Source: a virus. Taken from it: 64,000 nt of DNA. Location: the IMG/VR virus record IMGVR_UViG_3300013005_003552, positions 62,001 through 126,000 of that record; one strand, written 5' to 3'. A program made the position numbers and the translations under genes. Positions within the stretch are counted from its first letter, which is position 1. Every line of letters begins with the position of its first letter. This document shows, in pieces, positions 37,885 to 46,404 of this stretch. The notes under the pieces are model-generated. The model ran no database searches and was not told the origin of the DNA. It saw only the letters and a program-made list of their open reading frames with translations.

Positions 37885-38373
37885 ATGGCAGCATTTGGAA
37901 AAACGCCAATTGGCGATCTAGGCGACACAGGCGATGCAGACGGAAGAATTCCTGCAGGCTTACCTAGCAACAGTTTTGGTGCAGTAACTCCGGGCTTTGG
38001 TGCATCACCAAGTCCAACACCAGCATCAGTACCACAAGCAGCACCACAGGGTCATGCACCAGACCGCACAGCCAGTGCAGCCGCGGCAGTGGCCGGCGGC
38101 GCAGAAAGCACCGTGGCCAACACCAACACAGATTGGATCAATAACAAGTGGCGTCCAGCAATGGGTTGGTTGTACATGCTTACCTGTTTCTTTGACTTTG
38201 TTATCTTTCCAATTCTTTGGAGTATTTTGCAAACACTACAAGGCGGGCAGGTTACAAGTCAATGGCAACCACTGACACTACAAGGCGCAGGCCTGTATCA
38301 TATTGCCATGGGTGCTGTGCTTGGTATTGCCGCATACGGTCGTACCAAAGAAAAACTCGGCGACAAGCAGTAG
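37885..38373 (+). CDS. Holin-like protein (3-TM, GTA-holin type)
   Basis: 162 residues. A long Ala/Pro/Gly-rich soluble N-terminus (~1-85) precedes WRPAMGWLYMLTCFFDFVIFPILW (helix 1-2) and YHIAMGAVLGIAAYGRTKEKLG (final helix and charged tail). The R-P-x-x-G-W ... G-x-x-A-x-R/G-x-x-E-K arrangement resembles the 3-TM holin family of gene transfer agents and phages. It would form the lesion that releases the GH19 endolysin, although 2.4 kb separate them. The ribosome site is AAGGAG. Confidence 0.6.
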   Translation: MAAFGKTPIGDLGDTGDADGRIPAGLPSNSFGAVTPGFGASPSPTPASVPQAAPQGHAPDRTASAAAAVAGGAESTVANTNTDWINNKWRPAMGWLYMLTCFFDFVIFPILWSILQTLQGGQVTSQWQPLTLQGAGLYHIAMGAVLGIAAYGRTKEKLGDKQ

Positions 38374-38400
38374 TCAAATAAGTAATTGCATAAACAAGTC

Positions 38401-38431
38401 AGCGGAAATTGCCTAACAAGGGATTTCCGCT
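38401..38431 (+). terminator. Stem-loop between holin-like gene and dnaJ
   Basis: AGCGGAAAT (38401-38409) pairs with ATTTCCGCT (38423-38431), with an inner CCT/AGG helix in the loop. No U-run follows, so termination is uncertain; its last base is also the first base of the dnaJ -35 box. Confidence 0.5.
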
Positions 38432-38459
38432 TGACACATGGTTAATTAACGTGTAAACT
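38431..38459 (+). promoter_or_regulatory. Strong sigma70-like promoter of dnaJ
   Basis: TTGACA (38431-38436), 17-bp spacer, TAAACT (38454-38459). The spacer contains the perfect palindrome GTTAATTAAC (38441-38450), a possible operator. The predicted +1 is 38466, the A of the dnaJ ATG. Confidence 0.75.
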
Positions 38460-38465
38460 ATGCGC

Positions 38466-39302
38466 ATGGACTACTATTCAATACTGGGTGTTCCCCGAGG
38501 GGCATCTGACGAAGATATCAAAAAGGCTTATCGCAAACTAGCGATGAAGCACCATCCGGATCGCGGCGGCGATCAAAATCAATTTCAAAAAATTCAAGAA
38601 GCGTATGCTACTCTAGGCGACTCACAGAAACGCCAGGAATATGATAACCCGCAACCGCAGCATCAAGGATTTCATTTCCATTTTGGTCAAGGAAACCCCC
38701 TTGATGAAATTTTTGCTTCGTTTGGGTTTGGTGGCGCCGGCGGCCCAGATCCATTTGCTCATATGCGGCAACAGCATCGAAAAAATAAAGATTTAAGAAT
38801 TCAAATTGAACTAGAGCTAGAAAGCACACTAAGCGAACAAACCAAAACTATCAGTGTACAAACTACCACCGGCGAAAGACAAACTGTTGAAGTAAAAATA
38901 CCGCGTGGCATAGCAACAGGACATCAAATGCGTTATGCCGGCTTAGGCGATAACATGTTTGCTACTATCCCAAGAGGCGACTTGTATATAAATTTTTTGG
39001 TCAGAGAGGATGTTAGATTTCAACTTGAAGGCATTGATCTTGTGTACAAGGTCAATGTAAACTGTTTAGATGCAATGACTGGTACAGATATAGATGTTCC
39101 TAACATTGAAAACAAAGTGTTTAGACTTTCTATACCAGCCGGTGCTAAACATGGTGCAAGACTAAGACTGCCAAATCAAGGCTTGTATGACATCAACACC
39201 ATGCGTCGTGGTAATCTGATTGTAGAAATCGCTCTGACTGTGCCGGTGATTACAAATCCACAAGCAGTTGACCTGATTGAACAATTAAAGCAAGTTTTAT
39301 AA
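38466..39302 (+). CDS. dnaJ: DnaJ/Hsp40 co-chaperone, type II (no zinc finger)
   Basis: 278 residues from the second ATG ([14 protein letters not shown]). The first ATG at 38460 would add two residues (M-R) and sits directly behind the -10 box. J-domain with H30-P31-D32 and [12 protein letters not shown]; then a Gly/Phe linker (~66-105) with no CxxCxGxG zinc-finger repeats; then two C-terminal beta domains (for example [22 protein letters not shown] [17 protein letters not shown] near 223-239). The overall plan is CbpA-like. It stimulates Hsp70 ATPase, presumably that of the phage DnaK and/or host DnaK. No Shine-Dalgarno is visible; the promoter predicts a leaderless transcript. It is followed by the clpA-type gene after 23 nt. 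Confidence 0.9.
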   Translation: MDYYSILGVPRGASDEDIKKAYRKLAMKHHPDRGGDQNQFQKIQEAYATLGDSQKRQEYDNPQPQHQGFHFHFGQGNPLDEIFASFGFGGAGGPDPFAHMRQQHRKNKDLRIQIELELESTLSEQTKTISVQTTTGERQTVEVKIPRGIATGHQMRYAGLGDNMFATIPRGDLYINFLVREDVRFQLEGIDLVYKVNVNCLDAMTGTDIDVPNIENKVFRLSIPAGAKHGARLRLPNQGLYDINTMRRGNLIVEIALTVPVITNPQAVDLIEQLKQVL

Positions 39303-39305
39303 ATA
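39298..39305 (+). promoter_or_regulatory. T4-late promoter octamer TATAAATA
   Basis: Exact late consensus overlapping the dnaJ stop codon, 20 nt before the ATG at 39326. Confidence 0.6.
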
Positions 39306-39325
39306 TCTTTATCTAAAGGCAAAGC

Positions 39326-41626
39326 ATGATACAGGCTAATCCTGAAATTGAACTCATTATTTCTGCTGCTGGCGATAATGCTAAAAGGCACAAACACGAA
39401 TATGTAACCTTGGAGCATCTATTGTATGCCATACTTAATTACCGTCCATTTGGTGATCTTCTCAAGAACTTTGGCACAGATGTTGACGCGATATTAAACG
39501 ATATTGACAGTTACAACAATAGATTTGACAATGGCAATCAAGCCAACGACGAAGATCTGCAACCAAAAAAAACTCATGCGTTAGAGCGTGTGTTTAATCG
39601 TAGTCTAACACAAGTTCTGTTCAGTGGTCGCAATCACATGCAGGTCATGGATTTATTTTTGAGCATCACCGGCGAACAAAACAGTCATGCTGCTTATTTT
39701 ATTATTAAACACGGCATTGACAGAGCCAAGATAATTGAATTCTACAATGAAAACTACAAAGAAGGCAACAGTAGGAAAAATGCCTCTAAGCAACGAGCAA
39801 TCGAAGTACTAAAAGAATACTGCGATGATCTTAACGAATTAGCCACTGAAGGCAAAATTGATCCTGTAATTGGTCGCGAGCACGAGCTCGACGAAATAGC
39901 GCATGTGCTTGCCAAACGAAACAAAAGCAACATTCTCATGGTAGGCGACGCAGGGGTTGGTAAAACAGCTATTGCCGAAGGACTGGCTCGACGCATTGTT
40001 GAAGGAGATGTTCCTGACTATTTGAGAGACTATACTGTTTACAATCTTGACATTGGCAGTTTGCTAGCAGGTAGTAAGTACCGCGGAGAGTTTGAAGAAA
40101 AACTCAAAGATGTAATCAAGGCGCTGAACATTCGTGGCAAAACAATTTTGTTCATTGACGAAGCACATCAAATGCGTGGTGCAGGCTCAGGGTCGGGTAG
40201 CAATGTTGACTTTGCAAACATGATCAAACCTGCATTGACCAAGGGTCGTATCAAAGTGATTGCGTCTACTACTTGGGAAGAATACACTCAAACTTTTGAA
40301 AAAGATCGTGCGCTCATGCGCAGGTTCTATAGACTCACAGTAGACGAACCCACACCGGCTGTGGCCAAAGATATTCTATTTGGCCTCCGTGTTCACTTTG
40401 AAGAATTTCATGGCGGTAATATTTCAGACGATGCAATTGAAAGCGCCGTGGACCTCAGTGTGCGCTATCAAAGTGACAAAAAATTGCCAGACAAAGCAAT
40501 TGATTTGATTGATACTGCTTGTGCCAAAGCCAAGATCTATCAAACAAATTGGACAGTAAATCGTAAAAACATCATTGAATGTTTGAGTAAGTTTACAAAA
40601 ATTCCAGTTGAGCAACTCACCGGCGATGTTGAAGGCGATGGCAGCAACATTCAGAATCTTGAACCAAAAGTAAAGAGCAGACTTTACGGACAAGACAGTG
40701 CAGTTGAAATGGTGCTTGAAAAGATTTATGTAAGTCGTGCAGGACTAAAACCATTGAACAAACCAGTTGGCACATTTTTGTTTACTGGTCCCACAGGCAC
40801 TGGTAAAACTGAGCTTGCCAAGTTGTTGGCTGAGTTTTTAGGCATGAAATTGTTACGCTACGACATGAGCGAGTATCAGGAAAAACACAGTGTGGCCAAA
40901 CTAATTGGCGCACCACCTGGCTATGTTGGATATGATGACAGTAATCTAGGCGGGGGCTTGTTGATCAGTGACATTGAAAAGAATCCCAATGCTATTATTC
41001 TTTTTGACGAAATTGAAAAAGCTCACCCTGATGTCAGCAACATCATGCTCACTGTTATGGATGAAGGCACTGTTACCAGCAGCAATGGCAAAAAAGCAGA
41101 TTGCCGTAATTGCATTGTGATAATGACCAGTAACCTAGGTGCAGCAGACAACGAAAGAAACAATATTGGCTTTGGACGCGACTTGCAAAAGTCAGGTGAA
41201 GACGATAAAGCAGTGAAAAATTACTTTAGGCCAGAGTTTAGAAATAGACTAGATGCAATATGCAAGTTTAACAAGCTAGAAAAGAACAGCATGCGCCTTA
41301 TTGTGAACAAGTTCATCAATGAAATGAATGACTTGTTGATTGACAAAGGCATCAAGGTAAAATTATCTGACTCAGCGATTGAACACATTATTGACCAAGG
41401 CTTTGATCCCAAGATGGGTGCCCGCCCGTTGGGTCGTAAGATTAATGATCTGATAAAGGTTCCGTTAAGTCGTAAAATTCTTTTTGATCGCCTAGGGGCA
41501 AATAACACGGTGTCAGTAGACTATCGTAACGACAAGCTAGAATTTGATATCACCACAACCAATTTGGCAGTAATTCCTTCTATAGACAGCAATGGATACA
41601 TCGTTCTGGACGGCATTAAATCCTAA
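39326..41626 (+). CDS. clpA: ClpA-type AAA+ unfoldase
   Basis: 766 residues (E. coli ClpA 758). The N-domain is [15 protein letters not shown]1 has Walker A GDAGVGKT (207-214); D2 has Walker A GPTGTGKT (488-495) and [16 protein letters not shown]. There is no long coiled-coil insert between D1 and D2, which separates it from ClpB. The I614-G615-F616 tripeptide sits where ClpA carries its ClpP-docking IGL loop, so it probably feeds substrates to host ClpP. No ClpP is visible here. It could degrade host factors or remodel phage assemblies together with DnaK/DnaJ. Preceded by an exact late-type promoter. Confidence 0.92.
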   Translation: MIQANPEIELIISAAGDNAKRHKHEYVTLEHLLYAILNYRPFGDLLKNFGTDVDAILNDIDSYNNRFDNGNQANDEDLQPKKTHALERVFNRSLTQVLFSGRNHMQVMDLFLSITGEQNSHAAYFIIKHGIDRAKIIEFYNENYKEGNSRKNASKQRAIEVLKEYCDDLNELATEGKIDPVIGREHELDEIAHVLAKRNKSNILMVGDAGVGKTAIAEGLARRIVEGDVPDYLRDYTVYNLDIGSLLAGSKYRGEFEEKLKDVIKALNIRGKTILFIDEAHQMRGAGSGSGSNVDFANMIKPALTKGRIKVIASTTWEEYTQTFEKDRALMRRFYRLTVDEPTPAVAKDILFGLRVHFEEFHGGNISDDAIESAVDLSVRYQSDKKLPDKAIDLIDTACAKAKIYQTNWTVNRKNIIECLSKFTKIPVEQLTGDVEGDGSNIQNLEPKVKSRLYGQDSAVEMVLEKIYVSRAGLKPLNKPVGTFLFTGPTGTGKTELAKLLAEFLGMKLLRYDMSEYQEKHSVAKLIGAPPGYVGYDDSNLGGGLLISDIEKNPNAIILFDEIEKAHPDVSNIMLTVMDEGTVTSSNGKKADCRNCIVIMTSNLGAADNERNNIGFGRDLQKSGEDDKAVKNYFRPEFRNRLDAICKFNKLEKNSMRLIVNKFINEMNDLLIDKGIKVKLSDSAIEHIIDQGFDPKMGARPLGRKINDLIKVPLSRKILFDRLGANNTVSVDYRNDKLEFDITTTNLAVIPSIDSNGYIVLDGIKS

Positions 41627-42317
41627 TATCCAAATCTTGGATGCTAAGAAACTGCTCCACGGTCAGTACATGTACCGTTTGAGCATGTTGAGCTTTGGCA
41701 GTAGATTACTGCGTGATCTTTCGAGACTAGATTATGAGATTACACATTACAATCAACGAGCCTACAGCTATGGAGGCAGTTGGCGTCAAACTAGACAGTT
41801 AACCGATGAAGATGTTCAACTGTTAAAACTTATTAAGAACATAGTTTATGCAGATGATCTCAGTCACCCTGGCAACTTAAAAGTTAGAATCGAAGACCCG
41901 CATATTCAATTCTACAGCGTTGACGCTGCTGTGCTAAAAGATCTTGCATTGAAGTTAAGACACACAGACAACAGTCATTTTGTAAGTTTCATGTGTCCAG
42001 AATCTGAACAAAATGCAGATCTTCTGAAGCAAGGCTTTGTACTCAAAAAGAAAAAGATTGATTGGCCCTATAGAATTGTTATTCGTGACGGACGGTACAA
42101 TACAGAGTCAAAAACAAACTTAAAAAATTATCTTTTACAACTAGGCGACGAAGTTAAGGCTCCCCGGAATCTTTGGGAACAATTGGAAAAAGGAGGCTGG
42201 ATTTGGGGAGGATACATTTATGTCAAAGACAAACAAATGGCTACCATGTTCAGCATGATAGATGCCAACATGATTGGTCGACTAGAAGAATTTAGAATAA
42301 GCTCTAACACAAAATAA
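41592..42317 (+). CDS. Unknown 241-aa protein
   Basis: 241 residues, starting inside the ClpA-type gene (35-nt overlap), so it is translationally linked. Soluble and basic with aromatic patches (THYNQRAYSYGGSWRQTRQL, EKGGWIWGGYIYVKDKQMATMFSMID). No known domain. Adjacency suggests it could be a partner or adaptor of the unfoldase, but nothing in the sequence proves this. Confidence 0.6.
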   Translation: MDTSFWTALNPNIQILDAKKLLHGQYMYRLSMLSFGSRLLRDLSRLDYEITHYNQRAYSYGGSWRQTRQLTDEDVQLLKLIKNIVYADDLSHPGNLKVRIEDPHIQFYSVDAAVLKDLALKLRHTDNSHFVSFMCPESEQNADLLKQGFVLKKKKIDWPYRIVIRDGRYNTESKTNLKNYLLQLGDEVKAPRNLWEQLEKGGWIWGGYIYVKDKQMATMFSMIDANMIGRLEEFRISSNTK

Positions 42318-42320
42318 ATA
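42313..42320 (+). promoter_or_regulatory. T4-late-like promoter octamer AATAAATA
   Basis: AATAAATA overlaps the preceding stop, 24 nt before the ATG at 42345; ribosome site TTAGGAG. Confidence 0.5.
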
Positions 42321-42344
42321 CATATATTATGTTAGGAGCCCAAA

Positions 42345-42512
42345 ATGGCCACAATCCATGAAGAAATATTAATTATCAAAGTAAGTAAATTGGTTAAGGA
42401 CAACAGCAATACGCCCCAACTGATCACTACTGATACAGCTATCGCATTAGAACAAGTAGCACAAGAACTAGTAGGTGACGGTGTAATTGTTGAAGTTGAA
42501 GAAGCAAAATAA
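42345..42512 (+). CDS. 55-aa acidic protein, unknown
   Basis: An ATG at 42345 with TTAGGAG upstream opens 55 codons to TAA (42510-42512). Product starts MATIHEEILIIKVSKLVKDN and ends in DGVIVEVEEAK; it looks like a small beta-alpha protein. A late-type promoter on each side makes it a likely single-gene late unit. Similar small proteins occur in T4-like marine phages as far as I recall, without known function. Confidence 0.6.
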   Translation: MATIHEEILIIKVSKLVKDNSNTPQLITTDTAIALEQVAQELVGDGVIVEVEEAK

Positions 42513-42532
42513 AACGGCATCTGCAATGCCAA

Positions 42533-42540
42533 AGTAAATA
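42533..42540 (+). promoter_or_regulatory. Weak late-like octamer AGTAAATA
   Basis: AGTAAATA, two mismatches to consensus, 27 nt before the ATG at 42568. Confidence 0.35.
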
Positions 42541-42567
42541 CAAAACTGTTTTTCAAAGAGGACCTAA

Positions 42568-43506
42568 ATGTCAGATCAAAACCCACCCCACAAGGGCAAA
42601 AAAATTGTTATCCCTGGGCCTACAACGGCCCAACCTGCTGCGCCCAACGGCGGCACCCCACCTGGTCAACCAATGACTGGTGTGCCAGGTGCTGCTGAAC
42701 AACGCCGTGTGCTGGACGAAATTGCCAAAGTTCAACAACAACAAACTACTACACAACAACAAGGCACACCTTTTGATTTTTCAAAATGCCATTTACACAT
42801 TGGTATTCCTTGCTACGGTGGTATGGTCAGTGAGCCTACAATGACCAGTTTCCTACGCTTTGTGCTGTTAGCACAACAAGTTGGATTAAACTGGAGTTTG
42901 GACACAATGGTCAACGAAAGTTTGATTCCTCGTGGACGCAACAACTTAATGGCCAAGATGATGACCAATCAAAGTGCCACGCATTTTATGTTCATTGACG
43001 CAGACATTCGCTTTCAGCCTGAAAGCATTTTGCAAATGATAGCCTATGACAAAGAAGTTATTGGCGGCTTGTATCCTAAGAAAAGCCTGCCTATCAACTA
43101 TGTTATTAATTTGAAACCACAGGTTACTGTGCAAGGTGACATCTACACTGTAGATACCATGGGCACTGGATTCTTGTTGTTCAAACGACAGGTATACGAG
43201 AAATTGATCAAGGCTCACCCAGAAACCAAATATGTAGACGACATCGGACTAGGCAAACAGTACGAACCCATGATGTACGCTATTTTTGATACTGAAATTG
43301 ATCATCGTGGTCACTATTTGAGCGAAGACTGGACTTTCTGCCGTCGCTGGCAAGCACTAGGTGGCGACATCTGGGCACACAGCAAAACATTGTTGAATCA
43401 TATTGGTCATTATGAATTCCAGGGCGACATTGCAAAACTGGATATTAATACTATGGCTCAACAGGCCCACGCTCAGACCAATCCTACACCAAGTGAGCAA
43501 CGATAG
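42568..43506 (+). CDS. Glycosyltransferase (GT-A fold)
   Basis: 312 residues. A Pro/Gln-rich disordered N-terminus (~1-70) precedes a GT-A-like catalytic domain: CHLHIGIPCYGGMVSEPTM (strand 1), SLIPRGRNNLMAKMM, the D-x-D metal motif in HFMFIDADIRF, then GGLYPKK and the acceptor-side loop SEDWTFCRRWQALGGDIW. It would transfer a sugar from a nucleotide-sugar to an unknown acceptor (DNA, virion protein or host glycan). GalE (62667) could supply UDP-galactose. The downstream gene overlaps by 14 nt. Confidence 0.8.
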   Translation: MSDQNPPHKGKKIVIPGPTTAQPAAPNGGTPPGQPMTGVPGAAEQRRVLDEIAKVQQQQTTTQQQGTPFDFSKCHLHIGIPCYGGMVSEPTMTSFLRFVLLAQQVGLNWSLDTMVNESLIPRGRNNLMAKMMTNQSATHFMFIDADIRFQPESILQMIAYDKEVIGGLYPKKSLPINYVINLKPQVTVQGDIYTVDTMGTGFLLFKRQVYEKLIKAHPETKYVDDIGLGKQYEPMMYAIFDTEIDHRGHYLSEDWTFCRRWQALGGDIWAHSKTLLNHIGHYEFQGDIAKLDINTMAQQAHAQTNPTPSEQR

Positions 43507-44017
43507 TATTCAAAAGCTAGATTTTGAGATTACCCTAAGTGGCACCTACTGGGGTAATCGTAATCCAGCATTTGAAATATTAATAAATGATCAGATTGTG
43601 ATCGACAGTGTTATTGCAGCACCTCCAAGCAAAAAAGGAATCCCAGAACAGGATTTTATGACTGCTGCCCAGGTGCTGCAAACTCTACATACTGAAAAAT
43701 TTAGTGTGGATCTGGCCCCAGGATCACATGTGCTGGGCATACGACTCAAGAACAAACTCCCAACTGACACCTGCGGGTTCAATGACGACGGTACTTACAC
43801 AAGAGATGTGTTACTAAACATTGAAAAAGTCAAAATTGACAGCATGGATCTTGGTAATTTGATCTACGAAGAGTCAATCTATGAGCTTGATTCTCCTACA
43901 CAAATCAACGGAACAGAACTAGAGATATTGGAACGCTGTATAAATCTTGGGTTCAATGGTGTGTACAAGCTGCGTTTTAGCATACCCTTTTACATTTGGT
44001 TACTGGAACGCCTGTAG
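43493..44017 (+). CDS. Carbohydrate-binding-like beta-sandwich protein
   Basis: 174 residues if started at the GTG 43493 (14-nt overlap with the glycosyltransferase); no ATG fits better, since the longer frame from 43403 is a read-back. The first half (FEITLSGTYWGNRNPAFEILINDQIV ... FSVDLAPGSHVLGIRLKNK) has the strand pattern of calcium-dependent carbohydrate-binding modules. The second half is unassigned. It likely binds glycan and may work with the glycosyltransferase. Confidence 0.5.
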   Translation: MSNDSIQKLDFEITLSGTYWGNRNPAFEILINDQIVIDSVIAAPPSKKGIPEQDFMTAAQVLQTLHTEKFSVDLAPGSHVLGIRLKNKLPTDTCGFNDDGTYTRDVLLNIEKVKIDSMDLGNLIYEESIYELDSPTQINGTELEILERCINLGFNGVYKLRFSIPFYIWLLERL

Positions 44018-44027
44018 TCTAAATCAG

Positions 44028-44035
44028 CATAAATA
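44028..44035 (+). promoter_or_regulatory. T4-late-like promoter octamer CATAAATA
   Basis: CATAAATA ends 23 nt before the ATG at 44059. Confidence 0.55.
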
Positions 44036-44058
44036 AGTGATCTAGAGTAAAGATTACT

Positions 44059-45228
44059 ATGTTTATTGCGCAACTGTTTGAAAATAAAGCCAAAAGGATT
44101 GTTGTAACATATCCTGGGCGTTTTCAGCCTTTTCATAAAGGGCACCGTGAAGTTTTTGCCAGTCTGCAACGCAAATTTGGCAGCGACAATGTTTTTATTA
44201 TCACCAGTAATAACACTGACGGTGTAAAAAGTCCATTCAACTTCAGTGATAAAATACGCTTCATGCATGCCATGGGTGTTCCTGACAACCAGGTGATTGA
44301 AAGCAGCAATGTGTATAATTTGCCTGCTCAATTTGAACCAATCAAAGATCAAGTAGTTTTTATTACCGCAGTAGGTCAACCAGACGAAAAAAGACTTCAA
44401 CCAGGGCGTGTAAAAAAAGATGGTAGCCCAGGTTTTTTTCAACCAGTACCCAATGACAGCAAAGATTTCAAAACAGCCGACGAGCACGGATATGTAATCA
44501 TTGCACCCGAATATCCGCAAAGCATTAGCATAGGCGGTAAGAATTACGACGCCAGTCACGGCACTCAAACTCGAGAACTGTGGAATCAGGTGCGTGACAA
44601 CCCAGAACAACGCAAAGAATTTTTACAACAACTGTACGGGCGCACTGATCCAGAACTAGGACACATACTTGACAAAATTCCACATGGCGCCCTAGAACCT
44701 GTAGAGCCTCCCGCGGCTAAAATGAAAAATGCAAAAAAAGATCTTGTGCAAGTGCCTGCTGTCAAGCCCAAAAAACTCAAAAAGGATACTGTGTCTGCTG
44801 ATGATGCTCCATTGGCCGAAGACGAGTTTGATGAAGGCAGTTATAAAAATCTGCATCTTAACTACAAGAAAAATAGATTCCGCTCATTGAAAAAACTTGA
44901 CCCGTTTGCTGAAAGTGATGTAGAGGAAAGCATGTATCAATATGATAAGGATGACCCTTACAACAGCGAATTTGCTCCTGATGTGGGCATGGGCAGAATG
45001 ACTCTACGAAGTTGGAAGTTGAGCATGATTCGTCGAGTAAAAGAATTTGCAGCAGAGCTAGAACGCAATGGTCAAGATCTTGACAGAGCAGCGTTATGGG
45101 ATCATATTCACAAAAAACTCAAAAGCATGAATCTTGATCCAATAGCGCAAGAAATTGAATTGGCACATCAAGAGCTTGAAAACATCAGGCGTCGTGGTGG
45201 TGTAAGATCAAGGGCGTTCAAGAAATGA
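44059..45228 (+). CDS. NMN adenylyltransferase-like nucleotidyltransferase with leader and long tail
   Basis: 389 residues. After a short leader (MFIAQLFENK) comes IVVTYPGRFQPFHKGH (14-29), where G-R-F-x-P-F-H-x-G-H is the nucleotidyltransferase motif of NMNAT/cytidylyltransferase families, followed by FIITSN and HGTQTRELW-like loops. The catalytic part ends near residue 215; the rest is a Lys-rich linker and a helical domain of unknown function. Possible reactions are NAD salvage (NMN + ATP) or CTP activation of an alcohol phosphate. The leader is shared with small neighbours (45560, 45736, 46404) and may be a head-targeting signal. A late promoter precedes it. Confidence 0.75.
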   Translation: MFIAQLFENKAKRIVVTYPGRFQPFHKGHREVFASLQRKFGSDNVFIITSNNTDGVKSPFNFSDKIRFMHAMGVPDNQVIESSNVYNLPAQFEPIKDQVVFITAVGQPDEKRLQPGRVKKDGSPGFFQPVPNDSKDFKTADEHGYVIIAPEYPQSISIGGKNYDASHGTQTRELWNQVRDNPEQRKEFLQQLYGRTDPELGHILDKIPHGALEPVEPPAAKMKNAKKDLVQVPAVKPKKLKKDTVSADDAPLAEDEFDEGSYKNLHLNYKKNRFRSLKKLDPFAESDVEESMYQYDKDDPYNSEFAPDVGMGRMTLRSWKLSMIRRVKEFAAELERNGQDLDRAALWDHIHKKLKSMNLDPIAQEIELAHQELENIRRRGGVRSRAFKK

Positions 45229-45551
45229 AACAGCCAATAAAATTAGAATACGAAGTGCATTGGACTTTGAATACAGAAAAAATGCTCAAGGATCCAATGG
45301 GTAGAGGACTGAGAGCCCTTGGTAAACAGGTACCTTATCGAATCTATCTGGAGCCTAGCAATGAACTGCTGAGTGATAGAATGTTTGATATTTTTAATCC
45401 ATTCTTTATATATGAAACGCACCATCTGAGTCTTGACCACGGCAGTTATAAATTAACAGTTCAGGACCCAAGTGGCTGGCTGGATATATCATTAAAAAAT
45501 ATTAAACTTAACACTGTGGGCATATCCCAGGCACAATTTTCACTTGAGTAA
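45225..45551 (+). CDS. Unknown 108-aa protein
   Basis: 108 residues, 4-nt ATGA overlap with the nucleotidyltransferase. The body (LEYEVHWTLNTEKMLKDPMGRGLRAL ... VPYRIYLEPSNELLSDRMFDI) and the beta-strand-rich end (SYKLTVQDPSGWLDISLKNIKL) show resemblance in style to the C-terminal region of the sandwich protein at 43493. No domain can be named. Confidence 0.55.
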   Translation: MKQPIKLEYEVHWTLNTEKMLKDPMGRGLRALGKQVPYRIYLEPSNELLSDRMFDIFNPFFIYETHHLSLDHGSYKLTVQDPSGWLDISLKNIKLNTVGISQAQFSLE

Positions 45552-45559
45552 ATATTATA

Positions 45560-45739
45560 ATGAAAATAAAAGAAATAGTTTCTAGACCGTTGCAAGAATT
45601 TGCTACCAGTGGCAGTTCCAGTGCCGGCGGCATGGCCAGTTTTATTAAGCCAGGTGCCGGCACTTTGTTTGGCGGAGAATATCAACAAAGAGATAATCCT
45701 TTTCGACAGCCGGCAAAAAAAACAAGGAAGAAAAAATGA
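45560..45739 (+). CDS. 59-aa basic peptide with leader-like N-terminus
   Basis: An ATG at 45560 opens 59 codons to TGA (45737-45739). The N-terminus is MKIKEIVSRPLQEFATSG, then Gly/Ser-rich, ending in a basic KKTRKKK tail. The amphipathic start resembles those of the neighbours at 44059, 45736 and 46404. Small basic proteins with such leaders occur as internal head proteins in T4-like phages. No clear Shine-Dalgarno; a weak late-like AGTAAATA (45547-45554) precedes it. Confidence 0.5.
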   Translation: MKIKEIVSRPLQEFATSGSSSAGGMASFIKPGAGTLFGGEYQQRDNPFRQPAKKTRKKK

Positions 45740-46404
45740 GTAATATGCGCAAGCTGTTAGAAAGTATTGATAAATTTTCTGGCGAACCAAAACAAAAGCC
45801 TGGGGATCAGGTACGCGGCCATGAAAAGGCCAAAAGCAGCAACAGTAAAAAACATCCTTTTGCAGGACGCCTGGTTGGCGCCAATGAAAGCAAAGAAGAC
45901 CACGATGATGACCTGGTCCAAAGTCTTATGTTAGAATATAAAATGTTTGAAGTTGGTAATCTTGCACAGAACCAAACCAACTCAGATCAACCTAATAGTC
46001 CTGTAGCACAGATCAATCCACCAGGAATGGGTACTGCTAATACCAATCCTGCTTTACAAGCACAGGATGATCAAAAATCTAGTTTGGCCAGCAAAGCCAA
46101 TGATCAACCTGGTCAACCACAACAAAACCAGCAACAACCAGCAACAAGTCAACAAGCTGCGCAAAAAATGAAACAGTCAGCTGACTTAACAAAAAATATA
46201 ACAGGCTTAAAAAGTTTAGATCCAACACTGAACATTCAAAAAACGGTAGATGCGATTGAAAAAGATCCACAACATGTTACTGCCGCAGACGCCGAAGCTC
46301 TTGCTCATGTGGTAAATGCTATTGAACCAATGTTAAAAAATAATCAGGCAGCAGCAGGACTAACCAGCAATCTCAAACGCATGATGACAAAAGGACCACA
46401 ATAA
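45736..46404 (+). CDS. Low-complexity Gln/Asn-rich protein, candidate internal head protein
   Basis: 222 residues. N-terminal MSNMRKLLESIDKF, then a basic region (KAKSSNSKKHPFAGRLVGANES), a Gln/Pro/Asn-rich low-complexity middle (~80-145) and a helical end. It overlaps the small basic gene by 4 nt (ATGA) and touches the next start (TAATG). No enzymatic motif. The leader LLESI has the L-x-x-E form expected at T4-type prohead protease sites. Confidence 0.5.
   Translation: MSNMRKLLESIDKFSGEPKQKPGDQVRGHEKAKSSNSKKHPFAGRLVGANESKEDHDDDLVQSLMLEYKMFEVGNLAQNQTNSDQPNSPVAQINPPGMGTANTNPALQAQDDQKSSLASKANDQPGQPQQNQQQPATSQQAAQKMKQSADLTKNITGLKSLDPTLNIQKTVDAIEKDPQHVTAADAEALAHVVNAIEPMLKNNQAAAGLTSNLKRMMTKGPQ

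Noticed and set aside
39326-41626. ClpB-type disaggregase
   Set aside because: There is no long coiled-coil middle domain and an IGF loop is present, both pointing to ClpA.
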